In this document: in pieces, positions 11,484 through 22,400 of the stretch | Numbering within the stretch: the stretch's first letter is position 1 | Layout: every line of letters begins with the position of its first letter | NCBI GenBank assembly: GCA_001986395.2 | Contig: MQVO02000065.1 | Coordinates: 1 to 64,000 of the forward strand | Length of the DNA stretch: 64,000 bases | Direction of reading: 5' to 3' | Source: Irpex lacteus | Taxonomy: Eukaryota > Basidiomycota > Agaricomycetes > Polyporales > Irpicaceae | Translations under genes and position numbers: made by a program | The notes under the pieces: model-generated | What the model was told of the DNA's origin: nothing | The model's input: the letters and a program-made list of their open reading frames with translations, nothing else | Database searches by the model: none

Positions 11484-12725
11484 ATGCTGAGCACACGACC
11501 ACTCGCACTCGATGATGGCCCTGCGACATACGCATACACCCGCACACCTGCGAACGGCCTGCTAAAGAACCGTGGAGCGCTGCAGGAGAACACCAGTCAC
11601 CACCGTCCTTCGCGGACCCAAGACTCTCAACACCGGCAATGTTAAGATACGCCCACACAGAATCGCCAGTCGAGTAAGTGCTTTTGTTCTTTATTCCGTA
11701 CGGTCAATTGGTAAGCTTCCATAACAGCACGGAGGTACGGAAACGCTTTACAAACCGCGAAGAAATCTTTATGACCCTTGTCATTCTCCTTCTCCCTCGT
11801 CATGAAGCCTTCATCGGAGTGTACGCAAACTGATACGTGTTGAAGATGGTGGTGATGAACCATGTGAAGGTGGCCACGCAGATCGGTGACAGTATTGCTC
11901 CAACGGACGCGAGCGGGACATTGGCGAAGCCGGAAGGTGAAGATTGCGGAGAAGCTGAAGCATCCGGAGCTTTGTTAGCTTCACGAGGTCCTTCATGAGG
12001 AGGATTATATTAGTAAGTACCTGGCGTGCGTCTGGAAGTTCGTTTTGATCTTCTCTCCCCCTTAGATATCGTCTTGAATGGGAGCCCAGTGGCGGCCTGC
12101 TCGAGTTCATTCTTCGAAGGAACTGTCCCAGTATGTGCTTTCTATATACTGCGCATGACGTTACTTACTGACAGTAGAAATGCAGAAGCCAAGGAGGAAA
12201 TCACCATATCGCCTACCAACTATGGGAATAGCGGTAGGTTGAGTTCAGACCCCATTTCACCCAGCTTCGTATGGATTTATTTTCTCTAGTCCGCTCGTTG
12301 TTTGATTGTTCATGGATGATCTCTCACTAGTATTGCAAACGATTTGCGGAACACCTCTCTAGAACCTCGCGTCCGCAGATCAAGTTGTCTCGCAAAATGG
12401 AGAAAAGCGCAGTAATTATTCTGCCTCGACAGCTGGAGTGCGGGCCTCGTCGTAAGTCATTTTGCGTGCATTTTAATCGTTTGTGAGACTGACTTGCATG
12501 TACCCTTCAGGATGACGAGCTTGAATCCATTCATCGAGCCTGGCTGCGCCACCGATGTCAATGTGAACAGCGTTCTGGAGCGTAAAGTAGAGTGGAGAAA
12601 TCTCATCAACATGGGCGTGAGCGAAGAATGTACGACCGCACTCACTTGCTCTGTTACTTCTATCATTCGCTGACAAGTGGGATCGCAGTTGCTCTTCTAT
12701 GCCTTCATTTCGTACATTGCCACTT
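11484..12725 (+). pseudogene. Chimeric pseudogene 2: securin exon 1 fused to a protein kinase
   Basis: The securin-like exon 1 is well preserved from ATG 11484 (MLSTRPLALDDGPATYAY, then NRGALQEN), with a frameshift after the GALQEN motif. The intron 1 region and the start of exon 2 (CGGAAACGCTTTACAAACC) follow, and then the sequence switches to a kinase domain. Readable kinase parts are MVVMNHVKVA (about 11850), a KLKHPE-like helix (about 11955), IVLEWEPSGGLLEFILRRN (about 12068-12124), a degraded activation segment ending DSWSAGLV (about 12430-12455), and PFIEPGCATDVNVN..KVEWRNLINMGVSEEC (about 12525-12630). Introns GTAAGT..AG are still recognisable at family positions. Several in-frame stops rule out a working product. 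A 199-codon open frame on the opposite strand is antisense to this and is not a gene. Confidence 0.7.
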
Positions 12726-12959
12726 CGTGGTAAACTCCGGCACTTAAGGCGTTCGACGTGGATGCCACAGTCGCCTGCCAATGCTACGTCTACGGGGTGG
12801 GCGGGGACCACGAGGCGGTGGTGGGGTGGTGTGGTTGCTCGATGAAAAGATGGTGTTGGTGGTGGCGGTGTGTAACCTGTGTCTTTCCCTATCTTATATC
12901 TCTCTGGCAGATGCTGAAGAGTATTACACAAATAATAAACGGTCTTTCCCGCGATATAA

Positions 12960-13785
12960 ACTCCTAAAAGTGTTGAGTAGCAAGATGGCTTACGAAGCGC
13001 GAAGAAAACCCCCTTGTCGTCATCATCGATCGTCATGAAGGCCCTCAGTAGAGAGAAGGGAAATCGGTACACGATGAAGACGGTCGTGTCGAACGACGCG
13101 TAGCGGATATGTAGATGGAAAGTACTGCTAGAGTGAATGGTTCAGGGGAGCCTGAACGTTCCTGAAAGCACGGAATCTCGATAGTCTCGACCGTCACGTT
13201 CTACGTATCGGGTCTACGTAGACAGTGTACGGCCGGAGACTAACGAGTTACCATATGGTCTCAGGCGAATTTGGGCCCGGCTATGTCCCGGAAGGAGGTG
13301 AAGATTTTGGAGAGGCTGAAGCACCCAAATGTTTCGAGGTGTTGATAAGAAGGCCAATATTGGTGAGTTTTCGATGTGGGATGATATGGCTGGTGTTAAC
13401 GGTCGTTTCGTAGGACTCGTACTCAGCGGGTACCCGGGGTGATCTTCTTGAACACGATCTCAGTATGCGAATTCGATTACGCATACCCTTCCCTTACTTG
13501 CTGATGCCACAAATGTATCAGCCAAGGACGAGCCTCGTAATATTAGCTGCAAGCTATGTCACGCACTCGCAGTAGGCCGACTTTGATCCTCAGTTTACCA
13601 AGCTTCGGGTCAGTTGATTTTTTCTGTTCTGCTCGCTATTTGACTAATAACTCACTGCTGTCGTAGACGATGTGTGGCACACGTAGCTACCCTGCGCTTG
13701 AACTGCGCTCGAAGTCGTCTGTGGTCGACAGCTGGAGTGTGAGCGTCGTTGTAAGTCGTCTTTGCGTGCGTGCGTGCGTGCGTCT
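12960..13785 (+). pseudogene. Second kinase pseudogene in the same unit (headless, no end of the C-lobe)
   Basis: It begins with a remnant of the securin exon 2 start (AAGATGGCTTACGAAGCGCG) and a glycine-loop/lysine region (SSSIVMKALSREKGNRYTMKTVV, read across 13015-13100 in one frame). MSRKEVKILERLKHPN (13283-13330) follows, then a decayed hinge after a GTGAG..GTAG intron, and MCGTRSYPALE..VVDSWSVSVV (13670-13750), a kinase activation segment with APE changed to ALE. A short (GCGT)n run lies at about 13763-13783. The rest of the C-lobe is missing, and the next F-box-like promoter follows at once. The same arrangement recurs at 43960-44560. Confidence 0.65.
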
Positions 13786-14092
13786 CGATTATAGTTATAT
13801 CATGCCTTTCCACAATGAGCGTTACGTGGCGACGTCACAGATTTCTCGATCTGAGCTTAAAGCCAGCTATCGATGGTAGGGTTGCCACGGTCCTCCAATC
13901 CCCCATCATTGTACCTTGCCTCTCGCCTTCATCGACATCCCAAGCCGACTCAACATCCGACGTATACCCAGCTTCTCTTCGCGAGAGCTTCTGTTATATC
14001 AGCAAATATCTTCCTGGTGAGTTATAGCCCAGTCCAATTTCGAGAGAGCGGCTCTCAGTCGCTTCACCGACAGTAAACACAATCACACGGCC

Positions 14093-15698
14093 ATGGCCAC
14101 CGGAGCCGACATACCACCGGAGCTGTTCAGACACATCCTCTTTGACGTATGCGAGGATGCTGATGAGTTGCTCGACCTCAGCCAGCCAGTGCCGAATCGG
14201 AAAGAGACCATCAAGCATGTCACAGCGTGCTCGCTCACCTGTGTCTACTGGGCTCGTATCTGTCGCGAGGAGCTCTTCCAATACGTTTCGATCAAGAATT
14301 ACGAGGACATGTGCGCTTTTCGGTCGTTGGTGTCAAACACGCCGACGAGGTTCGCGCCAATCTCAGAGTATGTCGGGATTGCGACTCTAGTGCAGCGTGT
14401 AGGAGATCGGCCGTGGCTTCATCTTCTTCACATGCAGCCTTCATTATTTCCATTCTGGAAATCTCCAGATTCAGGGCCTGTCTTCGATTTTCATATCGAG
14501 GACTCTCCGAACAATGCCACCAGCTTACGAAGCTCAACGTCCCGACATCTCTTTGCTTCTCTCCCTCGAACCCCTCCCTCATTGTGCTTGCAATGTGAAG
14601 ATCTAACAATCGACAAGCCCCATTTTGTGACTCCTCATGACCTCACATCCCTCCTTCAGAAGTTCTCTGGATATGATAACCTCCGCTTGACAAATGTCGC
14701 TTGGTCTGCGCAGGCAGATTTCGCGAGTGATTTACTCGCAAGAGATCTGCTGCTGATACCACCATTCTCTAATATGCATGTGGAAGTCTACTGTTCAGTG
14801 CATTCCGCAGAAACGGCCTGGGTCGCTTTCTCCACCATTCTCCGCAGCCGTTCCACGCAAGCATCTACCGTCATCTCGGCTTCAGAGTATGATTGGTATG
14901 ATGAAAACGAAAACAAGCGTCGTCCGACCCTACAAGTCCGTTCATCAGCTCAGCGAGCCATCTTCGACATCTGCAAGTCCGTTTGCAAAGTGTTATCTTT
15001 CAGCTATGCTAGGTTTTCTACAGGCTTGACTGTGCCGGGGTTCAAGGACATTCTACTGAAGGATCCCCAACCTTGTGAGTTGCCCATCCGTCCATTCGAA
15101 GTGCATGCAGCAATTTGATATATTGTCAGACCTCCGAGTCTATCATATATGCAGCACGACAATCCTAGAGCATGAGCCGGCCAGTGAAGAGATCCTTTCT
15201 GAAATCCGATTTGAGTTCTATGGCACGCAAGCGGTGATTCCGGTCACTAATGTTAGTGATTCCATAGTGATTGACTCCATCTCTATGCTCTGCGCGGCAT
15301 GTATACATACCCAATCTACTACGGAACCGGTACCCTCTAATTTCGGCCACTCATCCAACAAACTGCCCAGCACTATAGCGTCCCCCTGGCCAGAGATAGT
15401 AGGACTATGTGCTGCACAGCCAGGGTTCATCCGGCTGCAACTGGAGTTCGTCAGTCACGATCATCTCGTCCAGTTCATGGAGGCGCAACATGCAGCGTTG
15501 GGCAAGCTTGATGGTCGTGTCGCTCTGTTCTACTGGAACAAAGAAAAAACAAGTCATGAGCTTCGTGCAGCCGACTTTGAAACATTAGCCGACCTAGGAG
15601 GTACGTCCGTATTACTTTAGCCTTAATAGATTTTACAGCTCATGGGCACACTCGCTGCAGATGCCTATGAACATGGTTATATCGGACTTCGCTTATAG
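14093..15698 (+). CDS. F-box-like domain protein, copy 4 (intact)
   Basis: The exons are 14093-15074, 15130-15600 and 15661-15698 (496 aa). The F-box-like region lies at residues 6-65: IPPELFRHILFDVC, then VTACSLTCVYWARICREELF. The central, leucine-rich part has HFVTPHDLTSLLQKF and WSAQADFASDLLAR. The C-terminal part has the family block FIRLQLEFVSHDHLVQFMEA and ends LRAADFETLADLGDAYEHGYIGLRL. A conserved 5' UTR intron (14017-14073, GTGAGT..CGACAG) precedes the ATG and is also visible in the other copies. The expected role is a substrate adaptor of an SCF ubiquitin ligase, inferred from the F-box only. The LINE inserted 178 bp downstream of the stop without damaging the gene. Confidence 0.78.
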
Positions 15699-15875
15699 GC
15701 AGCGGCCGTCAACCATCTGCGCTGTGCAGAGTCAGTAATACCTCCATCAATTTCGATAACATCAGTAAACACTGAATAACCACTGGCAGGTCTCAAAATG
15801 TCGTGTTAATACGTTCCTGTAAACCCAAATCTCGGTTCAAAATTTCCTTTGAAGCGGAAGGAATATGGGTACATT
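15699..15875 (+). other. 3' flank of F-box-like gene up to the LINE insertion site
   Basis: This is collinear with the flank at 46462-46640 (shared TTTGAAGCGGAAGG then ATGGGT), showing that the LINE landed in the intergenic part of a duplicated unit. The sequence picks up again at 39248. Confidence 0.6.
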
Positions 15876-15888
15876 GAGCGAGGATGTG

Positions 15889-16531
15889 CATCCATCTTGA
15901 CCTCGAACCACCACCATCCCAAGTTAGACGCCCGCACCGTCTAGCCTATTCCTTCCCTCGCATCCACACACCCCCATTCACACTCTCCACCAAAATCGCC
16001 TCCATCGAGGTCCGAAGGCCTAGCAGGCCGCTATGCGGCTTAGGTCTCTCGGAGTCCGACGCTGCCAAACCCCGAGCTGGAGGGGCCAACGCAGCGTCCA
16101 GTGCTGTGCCCTCCAAGCACCCTCGCTCTGTCCCTTCTAGGGCAGAGCACCTTAGTGCGGATACCGCCTTGCCAGTTGTCTGTCTCTACAGTCGACCAGC
16201 GGGCACTAGGAATTGTCCTCCCGCCTCGGGAGGATTGAAACTCATGTGGCCTCGTCAGGAGGCGGATTGGGACAGTGGCGTGCCACTGCGTTATGGTGAA
16301 GCGAGAAAGGACAGTTTGTGCGTACCTGGCTGCATAGTGTACAATGCATACGATTGTCCCCATCCCCATTATCAATACAAAGCTTCTTTACACCTTTGTG
16401 CTCTGTGCCAGATGTGGCCCATGGGTGTGTGCAGGTGGTTAAAGGTCACAGATACGACGTCGCCAGGTTTGAGTCAGTTCCCCCAGCACCTCTCACTGAA
16501 CCATCACCTTGCTCTTAGCCTTACCGCAACC
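15889..16531 (+). other. LINE 5' UTR
   Basis: Between the target duplication and the likely ORF1 start. It should hold the LINE's internal promoter, as in other LINEs; no motif is certain. The ORF1 frame is open throughout this stretch, back to an ATG in the host target duplication (15884), but no in-frame ATG with paralog-like context supports an N-terminal extension. Confidence 0.6.
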
Positions 16532-18460
16532 ATGCCCGACACCTCCACCCCAGCCATCGCGCCGGCCAATAGTTTGGCTGATACCCTGCAAACTGCGATT
16601 GTCAACGCGGCCAATGACTTCAAGACACTTACGTCGACCTTGAAGGCGTTCGAGAGCGCTCTCAAAGACTTTGTCAATGCGTCTGCCTCGGATGCGAACT
16701 CCGTCACCACTGCGTTCTCGCGCGCACTCGGCAGTCTGTTCAATACTTGGGCAGGGCTGGTTCAGGCTCACGATGGCCAACTCCAAGTGCTCCTCCCCCC
16801 CTCCCTCCAGCAAGCGAAGGACGCAATCGAGAGGGCGGACAAGCTCCAGGAGCGGCTCACCTACGTTGAGAGTATTAATCTTAAGCCATCTACGGACCCG
16901 GCTCTCATGGAGTACCTGAGCGGCATCGCCGCAAAGGTGACTACACTGTACAATAAGTCGACGGAGAGGCCAACCCAGGGCGCTGGACTCGGAGCTTCCA
17001 TGCATGCACCTGCACCCACGGACACCAACTCTGGAGGGAAGGGTAATAAGCGGCCTGCCATCTTTGGAGAGGCACCACCGCCTCCAAAACGCCAAGCGTC
17101 CGAGGGTGAAACACAGCGCGTTCAGGACATCTTCGCAATCCATCGCGACTGGAGCTCTGACTGGACGAAGATCTCGATGATCAGCCCACTCATGAAGGTG
17201 TGCAAGGGCAGGATCCCGCCGGAGTCTGCATTGGCCATTGCCATGGCCTTCGAGTTCCGTCCACGCAACTCAGCGAATGACAATGCAGTCGCTGAAAACC
17301 CGACTCCCCTCACGTACGCAGCGACTGCGCTGGGAGGCCCAGAGAAGCAGGCCGCGTTCCCTGCCCCCCCACAGGCTGCACCCGTGCCCAACTCGGTGGC
17401 TGCACCAAAGCCTAAGCCCAAGGCCCCTGTGGTGCACGTACCCGCTCCCAAGGACCCCACCAAGCTCCTACGAGTGGTGTTCTCGTCAGCCGTCTCCAAC
17501 ATAGCTCACCGCCGTGAAGAGAAGGATGTTCGGGACTGGATCCGGGACCGCCTTCAACGCATCGGGGAGGAGCCGAACGAGGTCACGACCATTCGCTGGC
17601 ACGAAGGAGGAGTCCACCTCGACATTCGCTTCCAGGTTCGGCCTACTGTTGCCACACGGGACCACTTGAACCAAGAGTCGAGCTGGTTTGCCAATACCTA
17701 CGGTACATCCCGTACTGCTACGGTGGACTTCTATGCGCCGATTACACGTTTGGCAATCAAAGCTCCTCGCACGGAGAATGAGGCCATGCATGAGGAATTC
17801 TCTACTGAATCCATCATCGCCGCCATTGCGCAGGAGAACACGTGGATTACCGAGCACCTCCTGACCGCCATCCAGTCCCCGAAACCGCATTGGCTTAATA
17901 CTCATGGCGGGTCAGGAACATTTGTATTCTCCATATACGACAATCAAGACGGGTCTGCGAGCGCAGGCCGGTGCAAGAAGAAGTTACGAGTCTTCGGGTT
18001 CGAACATACCATTCAGCGACATGATGTCACCCCTAGAGTCCCTCTATGCGATCGGTGCTGGCATTGGCAGCACCCTGGAACGTCATGCAAACAGCCCAAG
18101 CTATTCTGCGCGATGTGCTCTCTGCCCCACCTCACCACAGACCACCCACGGTTTTGTATTCACCCCGACTGCAAGAAGGCTTGGCTCGAGATTTTGGAAG
18201 TACGGACAGATTGCAAGTACGTTTACTGCGTCAACTGCGACAGTATGGAGCACACACCATCCTCTCGGGACTGTCCCTTCAGCCGTCATGCAGGAGACAA
18301 GGACGCCAAGCAGTGGTTCAGCAAGAACCAAGCCAAGTTCTCGGCGCAAGAGATGCACCAGAGGGGTCGTGCGTACGATGGCAAGGTCGCTGTTGACGTT
18401 GAAAAGAGGCGCAGGCAGTCTGAAGGCGAACCTGCTGATGATGCAGAGATGCACGCATAA
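16532..18460 (+). CDS. LINE ORF1 protein (Gag-like, zinc knuckles), 642 aa
   Basis: This is the RNA-binding protein of the LINE, expected to coat the element's transcript. The start is placed at MPDTSTPAIAP, the first ATG after the 5' UTR with an A at -3. Residues 1-150 look helical and may form a coiled coil. A Pro/Lys-rich linker is seen near residues 280-310 (PKPKPKAPVVHVPAPKD). A basic region that may bind RNA follows. Zinc knuckles stand near residues 506-520 (CDRCWHWQHPGTSC, C-x2-C-x4-H-x4-C), about 530-545 (CAMC..H..H variant) and about 575-590 (CVNC..H..C). ORF2 starts 61 bp downstream. The frame also stays open upstream to 15884. Confidence 0.85.
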   Translation: MPDTSTPAIAPANSLADTLQTAIVNAANDFKTLTSTLKAFESALKDFVNASASDANSVTTAFSRALGSLFNTWAGLVQAHDGQLQVLLPPSLQQAKDAIERADKLQERLTYVESINLKPSTDPALMEYLSGIAAKVTTLYNKSTERPTQGAGLGASMHAPAPTDTNSGGKGNKRPAIFGEAPPPPKRQASEGETQRVQDIFAIHRDWSSDWTKISMISPLMKVCKGRIPPESALAIAMAFEFRPRNSANDNAVAENPTPLTYAATALGGPEKQAAFPAPPQAAPVPNSVAAPKPKPKAPVVHVPAPKDPTKLLRVVFSSAVSNIAHRREEKDVRDWIRDRLQRIGEEPNEVTTIRWHEGGVHLDIRFQVRPTVATRDHLNQESSWFANTYGTSRTATVDFYAPITRLAIKAPRTENEAMHEEFSTESIIAAIAQENTWITEHLLTAIQSPKPHWLNTHGGSGTFVFSIYDNQDGSASAGRCKKKLRVFGFEHTIQRHDVTPRVPLCDRCWHWQHPGTSCKQPKLFCAMCSLPHLTTDHPRFCIHPDCKKAWLEILEVRTDCKYVYCVNCDSMEHTPSSRDCPFSRHAGDKDAKQWFSKNQAKFSAQEMHQRGRAYDGKVAVDVEKRRRQSEGEPADDAEMHA

Positions 18461-18521
18461 GCGGCTCTCGTACATAGAACCCTCATAGCATTTTTGTTTG
18501 TTTATGAATAGTACACCTAAT

Positions 18522-18541
18522 ATGTCTATCAACTCTGTGGC
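18522..18541 (+). pseudogene. LINE ORF2, first codons, cut by the LTR retrotransposon
   Basis: ATG 18522 begins MSINSVA. After 20 bases the frame is broken by the chromovirus and resumes at 30154. The join GTGGC/GTGGC is the 5-bp target duplication of the LTR element. Confidence 0.8.
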
Positions 18542-18978
18542 TGTAACCGGGACTAGATATGTACCCCTTTTTCTTTGTTTTTCTTTCTGTACTTAACGTC
18601 TCGGAGTCGTCAGTTGCAATCGAGCCGTGAGCACGACGAGAGAGATCCCGCGTGGTCCGGCCCGCTGTAGATTAGATTGCCGCCCGCCACATCAGGGCGT
18701 GCGGCCTCCTCATGTATCTATCTTCATATCCTCGACGCCCGGGTCGTTAGAATTCATCTCTTTTTCCCCATACTCTCACAAATCGTTTCCTCGCCAAAGG
18801 GCAGAGGACGACGATATAGGAGTTACAGGAAGAATCTACGCTACGGACGACTACCGGTAAGGACTACTAGTCGACCTCCGCTCTGACACTCTCTGTCCAT
18901 TAGGACACCCTCGTTCCCCGCTCGTTCGCCAGGCTCCAGCGTCGACACCCAGTAGAGTGACGCCCGCCGTGGGTCACA
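18542..18978 (+). repeat. 5' LTR of the chromovirus
   Basis: 437 bp, beginning TGTAACCGGG and ending GGGTCACA. It should contain the promoter and polyadenylation signals. It is identical to 29712-30148. Confidence 0.95.
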
Positions 18979-19410
18979 AAGGTGGACACACTGGGAAGTC
19001 GACGACTTCCTGGCCGACGAGTCACCTCAAGACGAAGACGCGATTAACGGTCCAACGTTGTGAAACGTGGACAACGCGTGTAAGCCTCGTGCCTACGCCT
19101 CGCCATCACGGCCCAGTCGAACGACTTTGATAACGAGGGTCCCCCCGGTCTAACAAGAGCTCAACGAATCAGACAGGACCCCACTCCTCGTTTCGACACT
19201 CTCCGGCGTACTCGAGCAGCTAGCAAAATTCCAGATCCCCCCGACCAGCCAGAGTCAAGCCTGGCTAGAGCCGACGTCTCCCGTCGAGCTTCTGTGCCGG
19301 GCAGTCTATACGAGTCATCCATTGTTCTCGACACGTCGACTGGATCAGACGAACCTTCGACGCTAACGTGGTCATCCAGCGTCGTTGGGGCCTCAAACTC
19401 CCCTCGACGG
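18979..19410 (+). other. Chromovirus leader with possible primer-binding site
   Basis: A TGG at 18983, four bases after the LTR, starts a possible primer-binding site (TGGACACACTGGG), but I cannot name the matching tRNA. A 17-bp palindrome (GGAAGTCG-A-CGACTTCC, 18994-19010) overlaps it and could fold in the RNA. The Gag frame is open back to 19084 but has no ATG before 19411. Confidence 0.45.
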
Positions 19411-22400
19411 ATGACGCCTCCACAATCAGTAACTCAAAGCTCGAATAGCAGAGAGGCGACGGGGAGGAACGCCAGTCCCGAAAGGGTCGGTCTCCCCATG
19501 CCCTCGCTGGTCTCAAATCGAGCCTCCAGCTTGTACTCCGCGTACCGACGACCCCAATATCGAACGACTTCCCTCGCCCAACGAGCAAAGGCCCTAGTCG
19601 ATCGAGATCCACTACAGCCAGAAGACATAGTGGACCACGGCGTTGATCAACAAGCCTATCGCTCGCGGTTCGGGGTGCGCCCGGGCTTCTACACTCAGGT
19701 TTCAACGGTCGTAAGGGAACTCCAAGCTCTGCTGTACGCTCTGGCGGAAGAAATACCGGAAAGAGCGCGCAGCAGGCGAGTCTATCGCGTGGACGCCACT
19801 AATGATCTAGTAGACGCGTTACTAGGTCAGGACCGGCTGGAAGAATTGTTGGGAGCTTGGGAAGTTCTACGAGAGAGGATCGATAACGCTACGCAGTTCA
19901 TAGTTAAGTATTTCAGTCAGGCTACCGGAAAGGATCCTCAATCACCTGTTTCCACCGAGCCAGACTTATACTCGCGTTTTGCGCCGCAAGCCGACATCAG
20001 CGAGAGGATTAAGGAGTACCGTCTGTTGGCTCCTCACCACCGCCTCACCTACGCGGGAGCGGAGAGTCTCACACCGGCCAACAGGTTGAACGACTTCGTG
20101 TACGTACCCCCCAGTACCAGAGAACTGTTCCCTCCGAGAGAACCGGAAGACGACCCCGAGCCCTTCTCGTACGACAACCACGGCGTCAGGGTTCCCGTTC
20201 CGAGACCTAGGACGAGCTTCAGCAACAGCTCGGCTAGAGTACCTGAACGTCTCCCACGGCTCTTGAGGAGGAACGAGGACCTTCGATCCGCAGGAGGGAC
20301 AGCGACCAACTTCGATTCCAGTCAAGAGTACCCGCGAGAGCAGGACTCTGAAGAAGAAGTCGATCGCTCCCTATTGCTGGACCAACCGTTGGCGACGTCC
20401 ACAGCGATTCGAGTGGCTGACTGGCAGAAAGATGCCAGAGAGGAACGTAGATCGCCGAGTGAGCTAAGCTACGTGACACTAAGGCCTCCAGTCGCTCCTC
20501 CTGCCACAGCAGCCACGCAAGTATACGCGAACGAAGAAACCGATATATTACACAGGGCGGGCCCCGGTGACTCGCTAACTAGGAGAATGAACACACTAGC
20601 CACGGGGGGCAGTATTCCCAACTACCCTCCGCCGTTACACGACGTGCTCGGAGAACCCGCCGGGGGCGAACCAGGCGACTTTCCTACGGTCCCTATACCT
20701 CAGCTCGGCCCTCGCCCTAGAGATAGGGGAGGAGAAGAGCAAGGTGAACCTCCCGCGCGAGACGTGGGGGCGGGGTCGCGTGCTCAAGGACCATGGTACA
20801 ACCCGTGGGATGCTGCCAATTCGCGTCGTAGGTACGACGAGAGGAGAGACTCCAGAGATAGGAGCGATCGCACGCGACGAAGCGAGGACGACAGACGAGA
20901 CCCCACGTCGTCCGTGAGTCGCGCTGCCTATAGGCGAGACTCTCCGCCGCACTCGAGTAGGGATAACCACAGCGGTCGAGGACCTCCTGGAAGAGGACCT
21001 GGGTGGCCCCCGGGCGGTGGATACCCCGGACCCCCCGGTGGAGGATATCCTGGACCTCCGGGCGGAGGATACCCTGGACCTCCCGGAGGAGGATACCCTG
21101 GACCTCCCGGAGGAGGAGGGTTTCCCGGTGGACCGGGTGGTGGTCGTCGACCTCCCTCTCCGGGACCTCCTGGAGGGGGCAATGGAGCTCCTCGAGCACC
21201 AGGCGGAGGCCCTCCTGGACCGCCTGGACCCCCTGGACCACCAGCGTGGCAAGGTAACGTTAACGGCTGGGACCCTAACTTCAACCTTCCAGCTGTTATG
21301 GTCTCACGCATGGAGTCCAAAGTTAAAGCAGAGGACATACCAGAATGGGACGGAAATCGCTCCACGGCCATCCAGTGGATGTCTGACGTACAAGAAGTCG
21401 CCGGCGTGGGGGGCTACGTACCTTACCAAATGGGCCAGCACCTGTGGCTCCGTCTCAAGGAGGGCTCTCCGGCGCGTGCTTGGTGGCAAATCTTGCCCTT
21501 CAGCTGGAAGACGTGGATGAAGAGGTACCATCTGAATTTCCTGTCCATGGTGAAGACGCACCTACTAGGGGACCGCTGGCTGGAGGAACGCAACGCGGAA
21601 TACGCTACTCAGAGGTTCAGGCAGGAGGGACATCAACGAGAGTCTCCATTGGAATTCATTCAGCGTAGGACCCTTTATACACGTATGCTAATCCCGATGC
21701 GTACGATTGGAGGGCCAGAAGAGGTTCGCCTAGTCATGGAGCGCGCACCAACCATATGGAAGACGATCCTCGTCATCGAATCGGTGCCGTCGATAATGGA
21801 GCTACAGACTCGGCTGAGTGATCTGGAAAGCCAACTCGTCGACGCCGTGAAGGGCCCCCAAGCAGTGTCGAGAGACGCGCTAGTGGGTGCTCTCCGCGAA
21901 TTAGGAGTCGGCTCCCTCGTTCGAAGGGACAATCCGGGATCGGCCTCTCGATTCGTACCAAGAAATCGCCCGTTTCAGAGAAGAGCCAACGCGACGAACG
22001 CCCTGGAGATGGAGGAGTGGTACGAGGATCACGGCGCGGACGGTACTGAGGAAACTCTAGTCGACGTACCCTCTGAGGAATCTCCTTACTTTGTCTCCAG
22101 CGCCGAAGACCCGGTCGTCGCTCAAGCATACGCCATCGCGGCGAAGAAACAACGGCCACCTCCCAAGGGTGGCTACCCGTTCCCGAAGCGAGACGATCGA
22201 AAGAGTCCGCTCCGGCCTCCTCCCTCGCCTTGCAAGTGCTGTGGTAGCTCGTTCCATTGGGATAAAGAATGTCCTTGGTGGAACATCTGGGAGACGAAAT
22301 TCGGCAGGAATGACAAGGGTAAGGAGAGAGCTGCGAGGATTGGAGAGGCTACAGACCTGGAAGAATTTGACGATGTATATACGCGATCGTTCACTGCTCT

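Noticed and set aside
12473..13072. 199-codon minus-strand frame
   Set aside because: It runs antisense across chimeric kinase pseudogene 2 and the start of the next; no domain, and no counterpart frame in the parallel block at 42800-44500.
16493..17143. 216-codon minus-strand frame
   Set aside because: Antisense to LINE ORF1; the plus frame has zinc knuckles and the expected position before ORF2.
20635..21371. Minus-strand frames of 147-205 codons rich in Ser/Arg or Gly/Pro
   Set aside because: Shadows of the collagen-like Gag region; the biased codons keep the opposite frames open.
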